48,659 bases of DNA. It comes from JBBIRT01 sp037441725 (GTDB lineage Bacteria > Desulfobacterota > BSN033 > UBA1163). The stretch is from contig JBBIRT010000005.1 of NCBI GenBank assembly GCA_037441725.1, forward strand, positions 1 through 48,659. The letters are read 5' to 3'. The position numbers were made by a program, and so were the translations under genes. A model generated the notes under the pieces. That model ran no database searches, was not told the DNA's origin, and worked only from the letters and a program-made list of their open reading frames with translations. This document shows, one piece after another, positions 17,143 through 25,314 of this stretch (the first letter of the stretch is position 1; each line of letters begins with the position of its first letter).

Positions 17143-17238
17143 CCTAAATCTTAAACTATATAAATTGTCTTACGGGATTATCTGTTGCGATCATTATGCG
17201 GCTATGATGGATAATCTCGGGTTTTAATATCACACCCT

Positions 17239-17285
17239 GGGTGGTCCACCCTCTCTGATGATGATATTTTAACGGTGAACCACCC
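17239..17285 (-). promoter_or_regulatory. Intra-operon stem-loop after the second binding-protein gene
   Basis: GGGTGGTCCACC (17239-17250) pairs with GGTGAACCACCC (17274-17285) with one mismatch around a 23-base loop. It lies in the 163-base gap between the binding-protein stop and the permease start. The position matches the hairpin at 5596-5617 of the other transporter operon. A role in raising binding-protein abundance is inferred. Confidence 0.55.
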
Positions 17286-17305
17286 AATTTATTGGAGTAA
17301 GCGAT

Positions 17306-18910
17306 TTAGTGTTTTTCCATCCAGACTTCCTCAGTCTGCCAGCGGGTTAATCCCGCAACATATCGGTTACTGTGAACGTAGGGATGCTCTATATTATATG
17401 CCGGAACAGCATAGACTGGTATGTTTAAGGCGTTGCCTATGATATAATCCATTAGCTTCTTGGTCCATTCAATCTGTTCCGGGATGGTGGTTACGCTCAT
17501 CGCCTTTCTATCCATAGCCGCCTGCTCGGCTGTGCGACCCATAAAGGAGACCCAGTTGAATGGTTGGGTGCTAAACCAGCGAACATAGGTCTGCAGGTAG
17601 TTAGTATCACACCCACCAGCAAAATACCAACACAAATCCTGGTCTTCCCTGGGTACATTATTTCTGCCAAGTTCAATACCGAAGAACCTGCCGGGGTCAG
17701 CGACATCCAGCGTAACTGCAAACCCAACGGCATCAAGATATCGCTTTGCCATGGTGCAGGCATCAATCATATCAGGACCGAAGGCATTCGTTAATAGCAA
17801 ATTAACCTTACAAGGATTAGAAGCGGAATAACCGTTCGCTGCCAATAACGCTTTGGCTTTCTCAGGATTATACGGCCGGCCCCTATTAGGATCGTAACCC
17901 CATTCACCCTCCCATGGGACGCTCTTCAAAGGTTTGAATAATCCGTGTCCGATTGCTTTGGCAATCGCATTTTTATCAATGGCATATTCTACTGCCTCGC
18001 GCAGGTCCTTGTTATTCATCTTGCTTTTGGGGTTGGCAGTATTGGGCCAGATCCCCCAGGGCAACAATGCCCAAGAAACCTCTTGTTTATAACCCTTGGC
18101 CATCAGCTCCTTTGCATCCTTTGCAGGGGTGCCGTTCCATGCATCTGCCTGACCTGCCTCGAAAGCCATACGGGCGGTCACAGCATCGCGGATGAATTTA
18201 AATTCCATTCCGTCAAGATAGGGCCTTCCTTTGCGCCAATAATTAGGGTTCTTTACCCACGTCATACCGACATCAGGTTTGAATTCTTTCAAGATAAAAG
18301 GACCGGTCCCCACAAGATGAGTCCGAGCCCACTCAATCCCTTTATTCAAGTCTCCGCCGGAAGCCTGATCCCAGGCCTTCTTGGATACCATTGGTGTCCA
18401 CCATCCCCAGGTAGGCATCATCTGGTTATTGAACTGAGTCATATGAATCACAAGGGTATATTTATCCTTAACCTCCATTTTCTTATAGAAATCCATGTAA
18501 GGCAGGTTCTTGACATCGATACACAGCTGAAGGTTCCATGCCGCTACATCGGCGGTTAGCTCTGACCCGTCATGAAAGTAGACACCCTTTCTTAATTTGA
18601 AAGTGATGGTCAGATTCTTGGCATCCACATCTACACTCTCGCATAGAACTGGTTCAACCCCTTCGGACATTGCTCCTCTTTTGCTAGTTGTGGAGACCAG
18701 TGTTTCTGTCCCTGGGTAAGTGGCTACATAGTCACCAGGACCCATAATGGGTTTATAGCTCAGAACCTGTGGACCAGATGCCTGGATAATTCTTAGAATG
18801 CCTCCATATACGGGTTGCTTTGTTTCAGCCCATGTCGTTTTGTTATCAATCACAAACAATCCCCCGAGAATGAGAATTAAAACAAATGTGATAAAAAATA
18901 ATTTTTTCAT
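17306..18910 (-). CDS. ABC transporter substrate-binding protein, family 5
   Basis: 534 residues from the ATG at 18910, with AGGAGGTGA ten bases upstream; the GTG at 18922 is too close to that site. A signal peptide (MKKLFFITFVLILILGGLFV, then a WAET cleavage region) marks a periplasmic protein without a lipobox. SBP_bac_5 features include VDVDAKNLTITFKLRKGVYF, DGSELTADVAAWNLQL and DLREAVEYAIDKNAIAKAIG. It is clearly diverged from the binding protein at 4007-5557, so a different ligand is expected. It is the first gene of its operon, with a good promoter at 19062-19091. Confidence 0.93.
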   Translation of the reverse strand: MKKLFFITFVLILILGGLFVIDNKTTWAETKQPVYGGILRIIQASGPQVLSYKPIMGPGDYVATYPGTETLVSTTSKRGAMSEGVEPVLCESVDVDAKNLTITFKLRKGVYFHDGSELTADVAAWNLQLCIDVKNLPYMDFYKKMEVKDKYTLVIHMTQFNNQMMPTWGWWTPMVSKKAWDQASGGDLNKGIEWARTHLVGTGPFILKEFKPDVGMTWVKNPNYWRKGRPYLDGMEFKFIRDAVTARMAFEAGQADAWNGTPAKDAKELMAKGYKQEVSWALLPWGIWPNTANPKSKMNNKDLREAVEYAIDKNAIAKAIGHGLFKPLKSVPWEGEWGYDPNRGRPYNPEKAKALLAANGYSASNPCKVNLLLTNAFGPDMIDACTMAKRYLDAVGFAVTLDVADPGRFFGIELGRNNVPREDQDLCWYFAGGCDTNYLQTYVRWFSTQPFNWVSFMGRTAEQAAMDRKAMSVTTIPEQIEWTKKLMDYIIGNALNIPVYAVPAYNIEHPYVHSNRYVAGLTRWQTEEVWMEKH

Positions 18911-19213
18911 AATGGGTATCACCTCCTATTTTTATCGTACCCTGTTAAAATAAGTATCGCTGATCCTCCCAAATACTATCCTCCCTCACCCCCTTTCTGA
19001 AATATAGATTATGGCAAAACGGTTTGTTCTTGATCTATGGAACTTGTGTTTTTGAACAAAAAATATAGCACCGTGATAATTATGATGTCAACATGGAAAA
19101 TGGGAAGGGGTCAGGTCTCAACATTCAACAATGGTTATGGGGTCAACGTTCTCACAAGACCTATTTGTCAAATGTTGAGACCTGACCCCATAGTTTTTTG
19201 ACCCCATAGTTTT
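18911..19213. other. Leader of the second transporter operon and repeat element 2
   Basis: No gene. It contains the promoter at 19062-19091, an approximately 145-base untranslated leader and the repeat element at 19107-19215. Confidence 0.6.
19062..19091 (-). promoter_or_regulatory. Candidate sigma-70 promoter of the second transporter operon
   Basis: Read on the minus strand: TTGACA (19091-19086), an 18-base spacer and TATATT (19067-19062). The -35 box begins 15 bases inside the edge of repeat element 2. Confidence 0.6.
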
Positions 19214-19215
19214 TT
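19107..19215. repeat. REPIN-like element 2 plus a 16-base tandem duplication
   Basis: The 19-mer GGGGTCAGGTCTCAACATT occurs at 19107-19125, with its perfect reverse complement at 19171-19189 and 45 bases between. The right copy runs into two perfect tandem copies of GACCCCATAGTTTTTT (19184-19199 and 19200-19215). The second of these supplies part of the stop codon of the kinase-like gene on the minus strand. Confidence 0.85.
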
Positions 19216-19831
19216 AATTAAAGATCCAGAGTTTTCTGAGTTGATTGAAGCGTTTCAGGAAGATGATCTCTTCGGAGGTCATAGTCGAGGGGGAGGTTCT
19301 TTCTTTCAATTTTAACAGTCCTCCGTAATCTACCCATCTTAATAGGGGGAATAAATATCGGTAAAGAATCCCCCCCACCTTAAAGGAAAAACTGCTGTTA
19401 AAGTCGATGAGATAAGGCTCTCCTTTATCGGTTATAAGAATATTTCCCTTGTGTCTTAAATCCAAATGGACTACCCCTCTGGCATGTATCTCTTCAAGGA
19501 TTCTTTTAAGATCAAAAAAGAAGTTGGCGGACAGGTTCTCGTCCCGTTTAATGGCTCTTCCAGGGATGAATTCAATGATAAAAGCAAATCGATCAATTCG
19601 CTCAATGGGTTGAGGGATATTTTTCATCCCTAAGAGTCTCCTGTAAATCTTCCATTCCTTATGAATCAACCAGAGACCTAAGGTCCATCTTAAAAAAAAA
19701 TTCCTTTTCCTCACATCTTTGACCATAAAGATTTGACCATCTATGGTTATCCGATTCAGATCAGGTTTCCCAAATCTTCCTTTTACCAGACAGATCGAAC
19801 TTTTCTCCAGGTCTTTTCGTTTCATCTTCAT
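19214..19831 (-). CDS. WaaP/Kdo-kinase-like small protein kinase fold
   Basis: 205 residues from the ATG at 19831; a TTG at 19837 is also possible and no clear ribosome binding site decides. The catalytic loop VVHLDLRHKGNILI (HxDxxxxxN) and the metal-binding YLIDFNS (DFG equivalent) show an intact kinase core, with a Lys in FMVKDVRKRN as the likely ATP-binding residue. These proteins phosphorylate sugars of lipopolysaccharide core or related envelope lipids. It ends an operon of envelope-glycan genes. Its stop codon coincides with a tandem repeat (19200-19215), so the native C-terminus may have been altered. Confidence 0.75.
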   Translation of the reverse strand: MKMKRKDLEKSSICLVKGRFGKPDLNRITIDGQIFMVKDVRKRNFFLRWTLGLWLIHKEWKIYRRLLGMKNIPQPIERIDRFAFIIEFIPGRAIKRDENLSANFFFDLKRILEEIHARGVVHLDLRHKGNILITDKGEPYLIDFNSSFSFKVGGILYRYLFPLLRWVDYGGLLKLKERTSPSTMTSEEIIFLKRFNQLRKLWIFN

Positions 19832-19932
19832 GGACAATGAAAGTTAAACCCTGAACATTTAACCCAACCTATGCCTATAGTTAATCATTCAAAACTATTT
19901 TGTTCATGGTCATTTTATACAGTTCGTCCTCC

Positions 19933-20496
19933 TTAATCTAAAAAGACCATCCCCCAATAAGGGCGGGTTAGAACCAAAATAATTCCGGAAAGAATGATGA
20001 GGAGAATTCCTTCCTCACTATTTTCAATAAAACACTTAAATTGCCAAGAAACTTTCCTATTTGAGTATGGAGTCCGTCGAGGAATATAATCTGGGACCTT
20101 CTCATCATAATCCTCAAATTGACTTCCAAAAATCCTCCGCAATCGTTCTCCCTCCACCCTCTTTTTATAAGGTATATAATGGAAACAGAACATAAAGTAG
20201 GCCGCTGCCAGAAGATAGATGTTATCTGCAAGAATACAAAATCCTGCAGTGATTAAGATTGAACCAATGTAAAGCGGGTTTTTCACATAGGCATAAGGAC
20301 CGGTGACAGTTAGCACCTCATTCTTTTGGAGATGACCGGCTGCCCATATTCGAATCGCCTCGCCTAAAAAGATTAAGGTCAGCCCGATCCAGATTCCATG
20401 AAACTGGGGTTTGGCAAAGATCACCAATAGAATCGCCCCAATGAAGAGGGGAACCCTTCGGGCCTTCCTCTGCCAAGATCTTCTTTGATGATCCAT
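19933..20496 (-). CDS. Isoprenylcysteine carboxyl methyltransferase (ICMT)/PEMT-like membrane methyltransferase
   Basis: A 187-residue integral membrane protein with about five hydrophobic segments. The diagnostic motif GPYAYVKNPLYIGSIL and the C-terminal GSQFEDYDEKVPDYIPR match bacterial ICMT/phospholipid methyltransferase-like proteins, which bind SAM within the membrane. Bacteria lack prenylated CaaX proteins, so a lipid or an envelope intermediate is the likely substrate. AAAGGAGAG precedes the ATG. A second family member lies at 27184-27786. Confidence 0.8.
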   Translation of the reverse strand: MDHQRRSWQRKARRVPLFIGAILLVIFAKPQFHGIWIGLTLIFLGEAIRIWAAGHLQKNEVLTVTGPYAYVKNPLYIGSILITAGFCILADNIYLLAAAYFMFCFHYIPYKKRVEGERLRRIFGSQFEDYDEKVPDYIPRRTPYSNRKVSWQFKCFIENSEEGILLIILSGIILVLTRPYWGMVFLD

Positions 20497-20512
20497 TAGT
20501 ATCTCTCCTTTT

Positions 20513-20863
20513 TTAAGACATCGAATGAGAAGGGATCTTCTTCTTTTTATAAATAAAATAAAGATTTCTTAAATAGATAAAATTCCCTGGTAAATAGGCT
20601 ATAATGAACACCGGATCCATACGATGAATAGCATAAAAGAGGACGATTAATCCACCTGCCAGGCTGAAATACCAAAAGGAGACAGGAATGACACTCTCCT
20701 TCTTCTTCTCAGAAGCAATCCACTGAATGATGAATCTCATGGTAAACATGGCTTGCCCAATAAAACCGAAAACCAACCAAAAGTCAAGATGAAATTTTGG
20801 GTATCGAGATGAAACCTCTCTGAAAAAATCAAGTGCCAAACTAAAAAATGTCAAAACTTCCAT
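20513..20863 (-). CDS. Stand-alone lipid-A-disaccharide synthase N-terminal (LAB_N) domain protein
   Basis: A 116-residue three-helix membrane protein. The stretch WLVFGFIGQAMFTMRFIIQW followed by SEKKKESVIPVSFWYFSL is the LAB_N signature, normally found fused to LpxB or alone beside a GT2 gene. It starts three bases after the stop of the GT2 gene. Its function is unproven; the consistent pairing with polyprenyl-phosphate glycosyltransferases suggests a role in moving or presenting lipid-linked sugars. Confidence 0.85.
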   Translation of the reverse strand: MEVLTFFSLALDFFREVSSRYPKFHLDFWLVFGFIGQAMFTMRFIIQWIASEKKKESVIPVSFWYFSLAGGLIVLFYAIHRMDPVFIIAYLPGNFIYLRNLYFIYKKKKIPSHSMS

Positions 20864-20866
20864 TTC

Positions 20867-21592
20867 TCAAATCCTTTCCTCAATATCATAATGGATGGTC
20901 CGCCGTTTCATCCATCTCACAGCTAAAAGATCAATGAAGGCTCTTACCATACGATTTCGGATATTATATTTCGATTGACCATATCTCCTTGGATGGTGGA
21001 TAACAGGGACCTCAATGATTCTATATCCCTCCATCTTAACCAATGTCGAAAGAAAGCGGTGCATCCCATTAAAAATTGGAATCCCTTTAATACACTCCCT
21101 TTTAAATGCCCGCAAGGTGCAGGCACTATCATGGATCTCCTCACCACTCACCCAGTTTCGGATTGCATTCGCAACTTTTGAAGAAATCTTTTTTAACCAA
21201 GAATCTTCCCTCTTTTGGCGCCAGCCAGTGGCCATATCATAATGTTCTAAATATCCCAATAGCTTGGGAATATCCATAGGATCATTCTGGAGATCAGAAT
21301 CTAAGGTCACTATTTTTTCTCCTCGGGCCTCTCGAATTCCAGCAACAAGAGCAGTGCTCAAGCCTCGATTTTCCTTAAAACGAAGGATTCTGAGAAGAGA
21401 GTTACGTGAGGCCATCTCCTTTAGAATGATCAAACTCCTATCGGTGCTCCCATCATCCACAAAGATCATTTCATAGGATTGTCCAAGGCTATTTAAGACC
21501 TCTACCAATTTAGGAATCAAAAGAGGAAGGTTCTCCTCTTCATTAAAAACTGGCACTACTACTGATATCTCTATCATTTCATTTCGATTCAT
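20867..21592 (-). CDS. Glycosyltransferase family 2 (polyprenyl-phosphate sugar transferase-like)
   Basis: A 241-residue GT-A fold enzyme: ISVVVPVFNEEENLPLLI, the nucleotide-binding IFVDDGSTDRSL, the second acidic motif VTLDSDLQNDP, and a C-terminal block GYRIIEVPVIHHPRRYGQSKY typical of dolichol-phosphate-mannose synthase and ArnC-like enzymes. No C-terminal membrane helices are present, unlike ArnC. It probably makes the polyprenyl-phosphate-sugar donor used by the two ArnT-like transferases upstream. The downstream LAB_N gene is three bases away. Confidence 0.9.
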   Translation of the reverse strand: MNRNEMIEISVVVPVFNEEENLPLLIPKLVEVLNSLGQSYEMIFVDDGSTDRSLIILKEMASRNSLLRILRFKENRGLSTALVAGIREARGEKIVTLDSDLQNDPMDIPKLLGYLEHYDMATGWRQKREDSWLKKISSKVANAIRNWVSGEEIHDSACTLRAFKRECIKGIPIFNGMHRFLSTLVKMEGYRIIEVPVIHHPRRYGQSKYNIRNRMVRAFIDLLAVRWMKRRTIHYDIEERI

Positions 21593-21793
21593 CGTTGTTC
21601 AGTAATAGAGGTTTCGTCTAATGGCAATGGTAACGATGCCCGTATCGTCTATAGAAGGCGACGTCCTCCATGTTTAACTCTTTTTACCGTAACCGTTACC
21701 TAATGACGAAACGGGCTTCGTCACCGTAACCTTCACCGATTGACTCTGAACCTTGTCCAAGATAATACGTGCTTGGAATTTGGTGCTTCCACA
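21593..21793. repeat. Dispersed inverted-repeat family B, copy 1
   Basis: GTTTCGTCTAATGGCAATGG at 21611-21630 faces an inverted arm ending TAATGACGAAAC at 21712, with CCGTAACCGTTACC before it. A further block, CTTCGTCACCGTAACCTTCA, follows (21716-21735). Related sequence with the same left and right blocks is at 26893-26920 and 27049-27106. It separates the GT2 gene from the ArnT-like gene. Confidence 0.7.
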
Positions 21794-23452
21794 TTACCGA
21801 TTCGAAACCAGCACCATGTCATTGCCGCCGACCTTTCTCCTTGCGATGAGCTCCATATTCGGCCGGTCCTCCGCCTTTTGAAATTCAGAATAATCTCTGT
21901 ATTTCATAAGACAGAACACCCTTTCCGAAGACTGAAGGAAATGGTTGAGTGAGGCTTTTCCGCTCAATTCCTCAATTGGCACAATCTCTGTATAAAAGTT
22001 ATAAGGACCAGTAACAATATCTCCATAAATTCCCAATCTCTCTCCGGGTTGAATTCGTGAAATTACCTCCTGAGAAATAAAACGAGCTGATTTATAGGGA
22101 TTGGCCAATGGGAAAACCACTCGCTGGGTATAAAAATATCCTAAAGCCACCAATCCAACGAATAGAAAGAGAACAACCCTATAATATTTCTTTCTAAAAA
22201 GCAAAAACATTGATAGACCTCCCCCTACCAGAAGAAAGGCTATAGGTAAGCTATAAAGAAAATAAGAAGGAAACTTTGTCGATACAATCCATGGCAAAAC
22301 CCCTCCCCCCAGTAAGAGTAGTCCAATCAGAATATAGAGGGGAATAATAATCCATTCTTCTCTAAAGTGTCTGATAGAGATCGAAATAAAATCATCTAAG
22401 AATTTTCCTATCATAAGAGACGCAGACGGGTAAAGGGGTAAAAGGTATAGCCCCCTTTTTCCTTTTGAAAGTGAAAAAAAGAGGAGGATCACCAAGAGCC
22501 AGATCAGGAGAAAAAGAAATTCTCTTCTTTTTTCGAATGTCCCTTTAGAAAAACCATATACTATGGCAGAGGGAAGGAAAACCATCCATGGCATAAAATC
22601 AGCAGGGAAAGTGTAGAGATAGTAATAAAAAGGACGCACATGTGTGGTCCCCTCAGCAAAACGGCCAATAGAATGGCGCAAGATGGTCTCATCAAAGTAA
22701 TCCTTTCCTCCCCTTAACAAGGCAGGAGCATACCATGCCAGAACAATCACTACGAAAAGGATCATCCCTGAAAGGAAGTTCATCCTTCTCACACCTCTCC
22801 AATCCCTTTGAATGGTGAGATAAACCAAACTGACTAACAGTGGAAGGATAAAACCGACCGGCCCCTTAGTTAAGGTAGCCAAAGCCATAGCAATGTAAAA
22901 TCCTAAGATCAGCAGGTTTCGTCTAAGTCTATTTTCAACCTCGTTTCCCTGATACCAATGAAAGAAACAAAAGAAGGAGACAGTTGTAAAGAAGGTCAAT
23001 GTAGTGTCAATATTGGCCCGGGTAGAAAGGAAAAAGAATTCAAAACTGGTTGCCAGAATTAAACTTGAGATAAATCCTATTCGAGAAGAATAGAGACGTT
23101 TCCCTAAAAGAAAGGTGAGAAGAACGGTTAAAGTTCCAAAGAGAGCAGATGGAAATCTTACTGAAAAAGAAGTGAATCCTTGCCAGAGAAAAGAAGAAAA
23201 GGCAACCATCCAAAAAAAGAAGGGAGGTTTGTGGCCATAAACCTTCCCATTATAATGCATCAGAATCCAGTCTCCTCCACTGACCATCTCTCTGGCCACC
23301 TGGGCATATCGGGGCTCATCTGGACTCCAGAGATCCCAGCGGTTTAAGTTAAGAAAGAAGAGGATCAGGCAGATGCTGGTGAGAATACTGATCTGGCCCC
23401 ATTTGTGGAGATAAATGTTAAAAAATGACCTTCTAACCAATTCTTCTCTCAT
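21794..23452 (-). CDS. ArnT-like polyprenyl-phosphate-dependent glycosyltransferase (GT83/GT39), second paralogue
   Basis: A 552-residue multi-spanning membrane enzyme with the first periplasmic-loop motif WSPDEPRYAQVAREM (catalytic acidic residues), the DWILMHYNGKVYGHKPPFFFW block, LTKGPVGFILPLL, and SKGKRGLYLLPLYP near the middle. About ten membrane helices precede a soluble C-terminal domain. Such enzymes move a sugar (in ArnT, 4-amino-4-deoxy-L-arabinose) from undecaprenyl phosphate to lipid A or a protein on the periplasmic side. It is a close paralogue of the gene at 23517-25190. The donor sugar is unknown. Confidence 0.88.
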   Translation of the reverse strand: MREELVRRSFFNIYLHKWGQISILTSICLILFFLNLNRWDLWSPDEPRYAQVAREMVSGGDWILMHYNGKVYGHKPPFFFWMVAFSSFLWQGFTSFSVRFPSALFGTLTVLLTFLLGKRLYSSRIGFISSLILATSFEFFFLSTRANIDTTLTFFTTVSFFCFFHWYQGNEVENRLRRNLLILGFYIAMALATLTKGPVGFILPLLVSLVYLTIQRDWRGVRRMNFLSGMILFVVIVLAWYAPALLRGGKDYFDETILRHSIGRFAEGTTHVRPFYYYLYTFPADFMPWMVFLPSAIVYGFSKGTFEKRREFLFLLIWLLVILLFFSLSKGKRGLYLLPLYPSASLMIGKFLDDFISISIRHFREEWIIIPLYILIGLLLLGGGVLPWIVSTKFPSYFLYSLPIAFLLVGGGLSMFLLFRKKYYRVVLFLFVGLVALGYFYTQRVVFPLANPYKSARFISQEVISRIQPGERLGIYGDIVTGPYNFYTEIVPIEELSGKASLNHFLQSSERVFCLMKYRDYSEFQKAEDRPNMELIARRKVGGNDMVLVSNR

Positions 23453-23516
23453 TGGGTAAAAAAAAGCTATTCAATATTAAACCACCCATACGGTGATTTC
23501 AATCCTTCCATCCAAT

Positions 23517-25190
23517 TTATTTCTCTTCCTGAAGGGATTCAATGGAAGATGAGCGATTGGAGATCAATACGATACTATTCCGTGTTTCCTGGTTTTGAAT
23601 GGCCAAAGTAACGATTGGAAATTTATTTTTCATTTTGATCATTTCGAGATCATTTAAACGAATCAGGCAAAATACCCTCTCGGTTGAGTTAAGAAAATGG
23701 AAGAGTTCCTTTTCTTCAACCAATTCAAGAATGGGTACAATCTGGGTGTAAAAATTAAAGGGGCCTGATTCAAAACGATAGGTGGCTATTTTTTCCCCAT
23801 GTTGAATCTCTGAAATAACCCTTTGAGAAATAAAACGAGCTGATTTGAATGAATTGGCTATAGGAAAAACGATTCTAAAAGTATAAAAGAATCCTCCAGC
23901 AAATATTCCAATGATGATAAAAAAGGCAAGGGTATAACGTTTCATGCGTATAACAAAGAAAAGGGCGATACTTCCACCCATCAAAAGAAAGGCTACTGGA
24001 ATGGCATATGGCCAGTAAGATGGAAATAAATTGGATATTGCCCATGGAAGGGCTCCCCCAGATAAAAAGGCTAATCCCCCTAACCCAAAGAAAGGAAATA
24101 AAAACCATTTGGACTCATCCTGAATCATTGAAACAGAGATAGAATCGTCTAAAAACTTCCCAATCATTAACGATGCAGCGGGGTAAAGGGGTAAAATATA
24201 AATCGGTCTTTTCCCTTTGGAGAGACTGAAAAAGGTAAACACCACAATAAACCATAGAAATATAAGGAAGAACTCCTTTCTTTGATTTCTGTTTTTATTA
24301 GAAATCCCATAAGCAATGGCAAATGGTAAAAAGACAATCCATGGCAAATAATTCATGGGGAATTTAAGAAAATAATAATAGATGGGCTGGACATGAGCAA
24401 TTCCTTTTGCAAAACGATCAATGGTATGGATGAACAAAGTTTCATGTAGATACTTTTCTCCACCTTTTATAACGGCTGGAAGATACCAGCAAAGAACAAT
24501 GGCAGTGCAGAAAAGCATCCCGGGTAAAAGCTTCAACTCCTTGATCCCACTCCAATCCTTTCGGGTAGAAAGGTAAATCAAACCAACCAATAAGGGAAGG
24601 ATAAATCCAACCGGTCCTTTGGTTAAAGTAGCAAAAGCCATCCCCATATAAAATCCATAACGAATTAATCTTTCAATTAGCTTGTTCTTTTCTTTCCTCC
24701 ATTGAAACCATTGAATGAAACAAAGGATAGAGGTTGTTATAAAAAAGGTAAGAGTTGCATCAATGCTGGCCCGGGTGGAAAGGATGGCAAATTCTAAACT
24801 CGTAGCAAGGATCAATCCTGAAAAAAAACCAGTCTGGATTGAAAAAAGATTTTTTCCAAGAATAAAAGTTAAAAGAACGGTGAGAGTTCCAAAGAAGGCG
24901 GAAGGGAATCGAACTGAAAAGGCAGTAAATCCACGCCAGAGATAAGAGGAAAGAGCAATTGCCCAGAAAAAAAGGGGAGGCTTATCTGCATAGACCTCCC
25001 CATTATAATGCATCAGAATCCAATCTCCCCCCATCACCATCTCTCTTGAAACTTCTGCATAACGGGGTTCATCTGGACCCCAGAGGTCCCACTGATCCAG
25101 ATTGATGAAATAAAGGATGGAACAGAATCCTAAGAGAAAAGCGACTAAAATCCATTCCTGATGATAAATCTTAGAAAGCCTGCTTTCCAT
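23517..25190 (-). CDS. ArnT-like polyprenyl-phosphate-dependent glycosyltransferase (GT83/GT39), first paralogue
   Basis: 557 residues from the ATG at 25190, with AGGAAG just upstream; a TTG at 25214 would extend it by eight residues. It has the same architecture as its downstream twin: WGPDEPRYAEVSREM, DWILMHYNGEVYADKPPLFF, ATLTKGPVGFILPLL, SKGKRPIYILPLYPAAS, and a C-terminal periplasmic domain. The two proteins align along their whole length at roughly half identity by eye, so this is a tandem duplication that has since diverged. It is the first gene of the envelope-glycan group. Confidence 0.88.
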   Translation of the reverse strand: MESRLSKIYHQEWILVAFLLGFCSILYFINLDQWDLWGPDEPRYAEVSREMVMGGDWILMHYNGEVYADKPPLFFWAIALSSYLWRGFTAFSVRFPSAFFGTLTVLLTFILGKNLFSIQTGFFSGLILATSLEFAILSTRASIDATLTFFITTSILCFIQWFQWRKEKNKLIERLIRYGFYMGMAFATLTKGPVGFILPLLVGLIYLSTRKDWSGIKELKLLPGMLFCTAIVLCWYLPAVIKGGEKYLHETLFIHTIDRFAKGIAHVQPIYYYFLKFPMNYLPWIVFLPFAIAYGISNKNRNQRKEFFLIFLWFIVVFTFFSLSKGKRPIYILPLYPAASLMIGKFLDDSISVSMIQDESKWFLFPFFGLGGLAFLSGGALPWAISNLFPSYWPYAIPVAFLLMGGSIALFFVIRMKRYTLAFFIIIGIFAGGFFYTFRIVFPIANSFKSARFISQRVISEIQHGEKIATYRFESGPFNFYTQIVPILELVEEKELFHFLNSTERVFCLIRLNDLEMIKMKNKFPIVTLAIQNQETRNSIVLISNRSSSIESLQEEK

Positions 25191-25314
25191 TATCTTCCTA
25201 TGATAAAAATCCAATTTATTAAGCTCTTATATTAAAAAAGGAAGATTAATGATTGATGAATTTGAAATTAAGATTTCTTAATGAGGGATGAAAATAGTTA
25301 GAAATCTTTAAAGA

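Noticed and set aside
17945..18559. A 204-codon open frame on the plus strand
   Set aside because: Antisense shadow of the second binding-protein gene; Cys/His/Pro-rich composition unlike a real protein.
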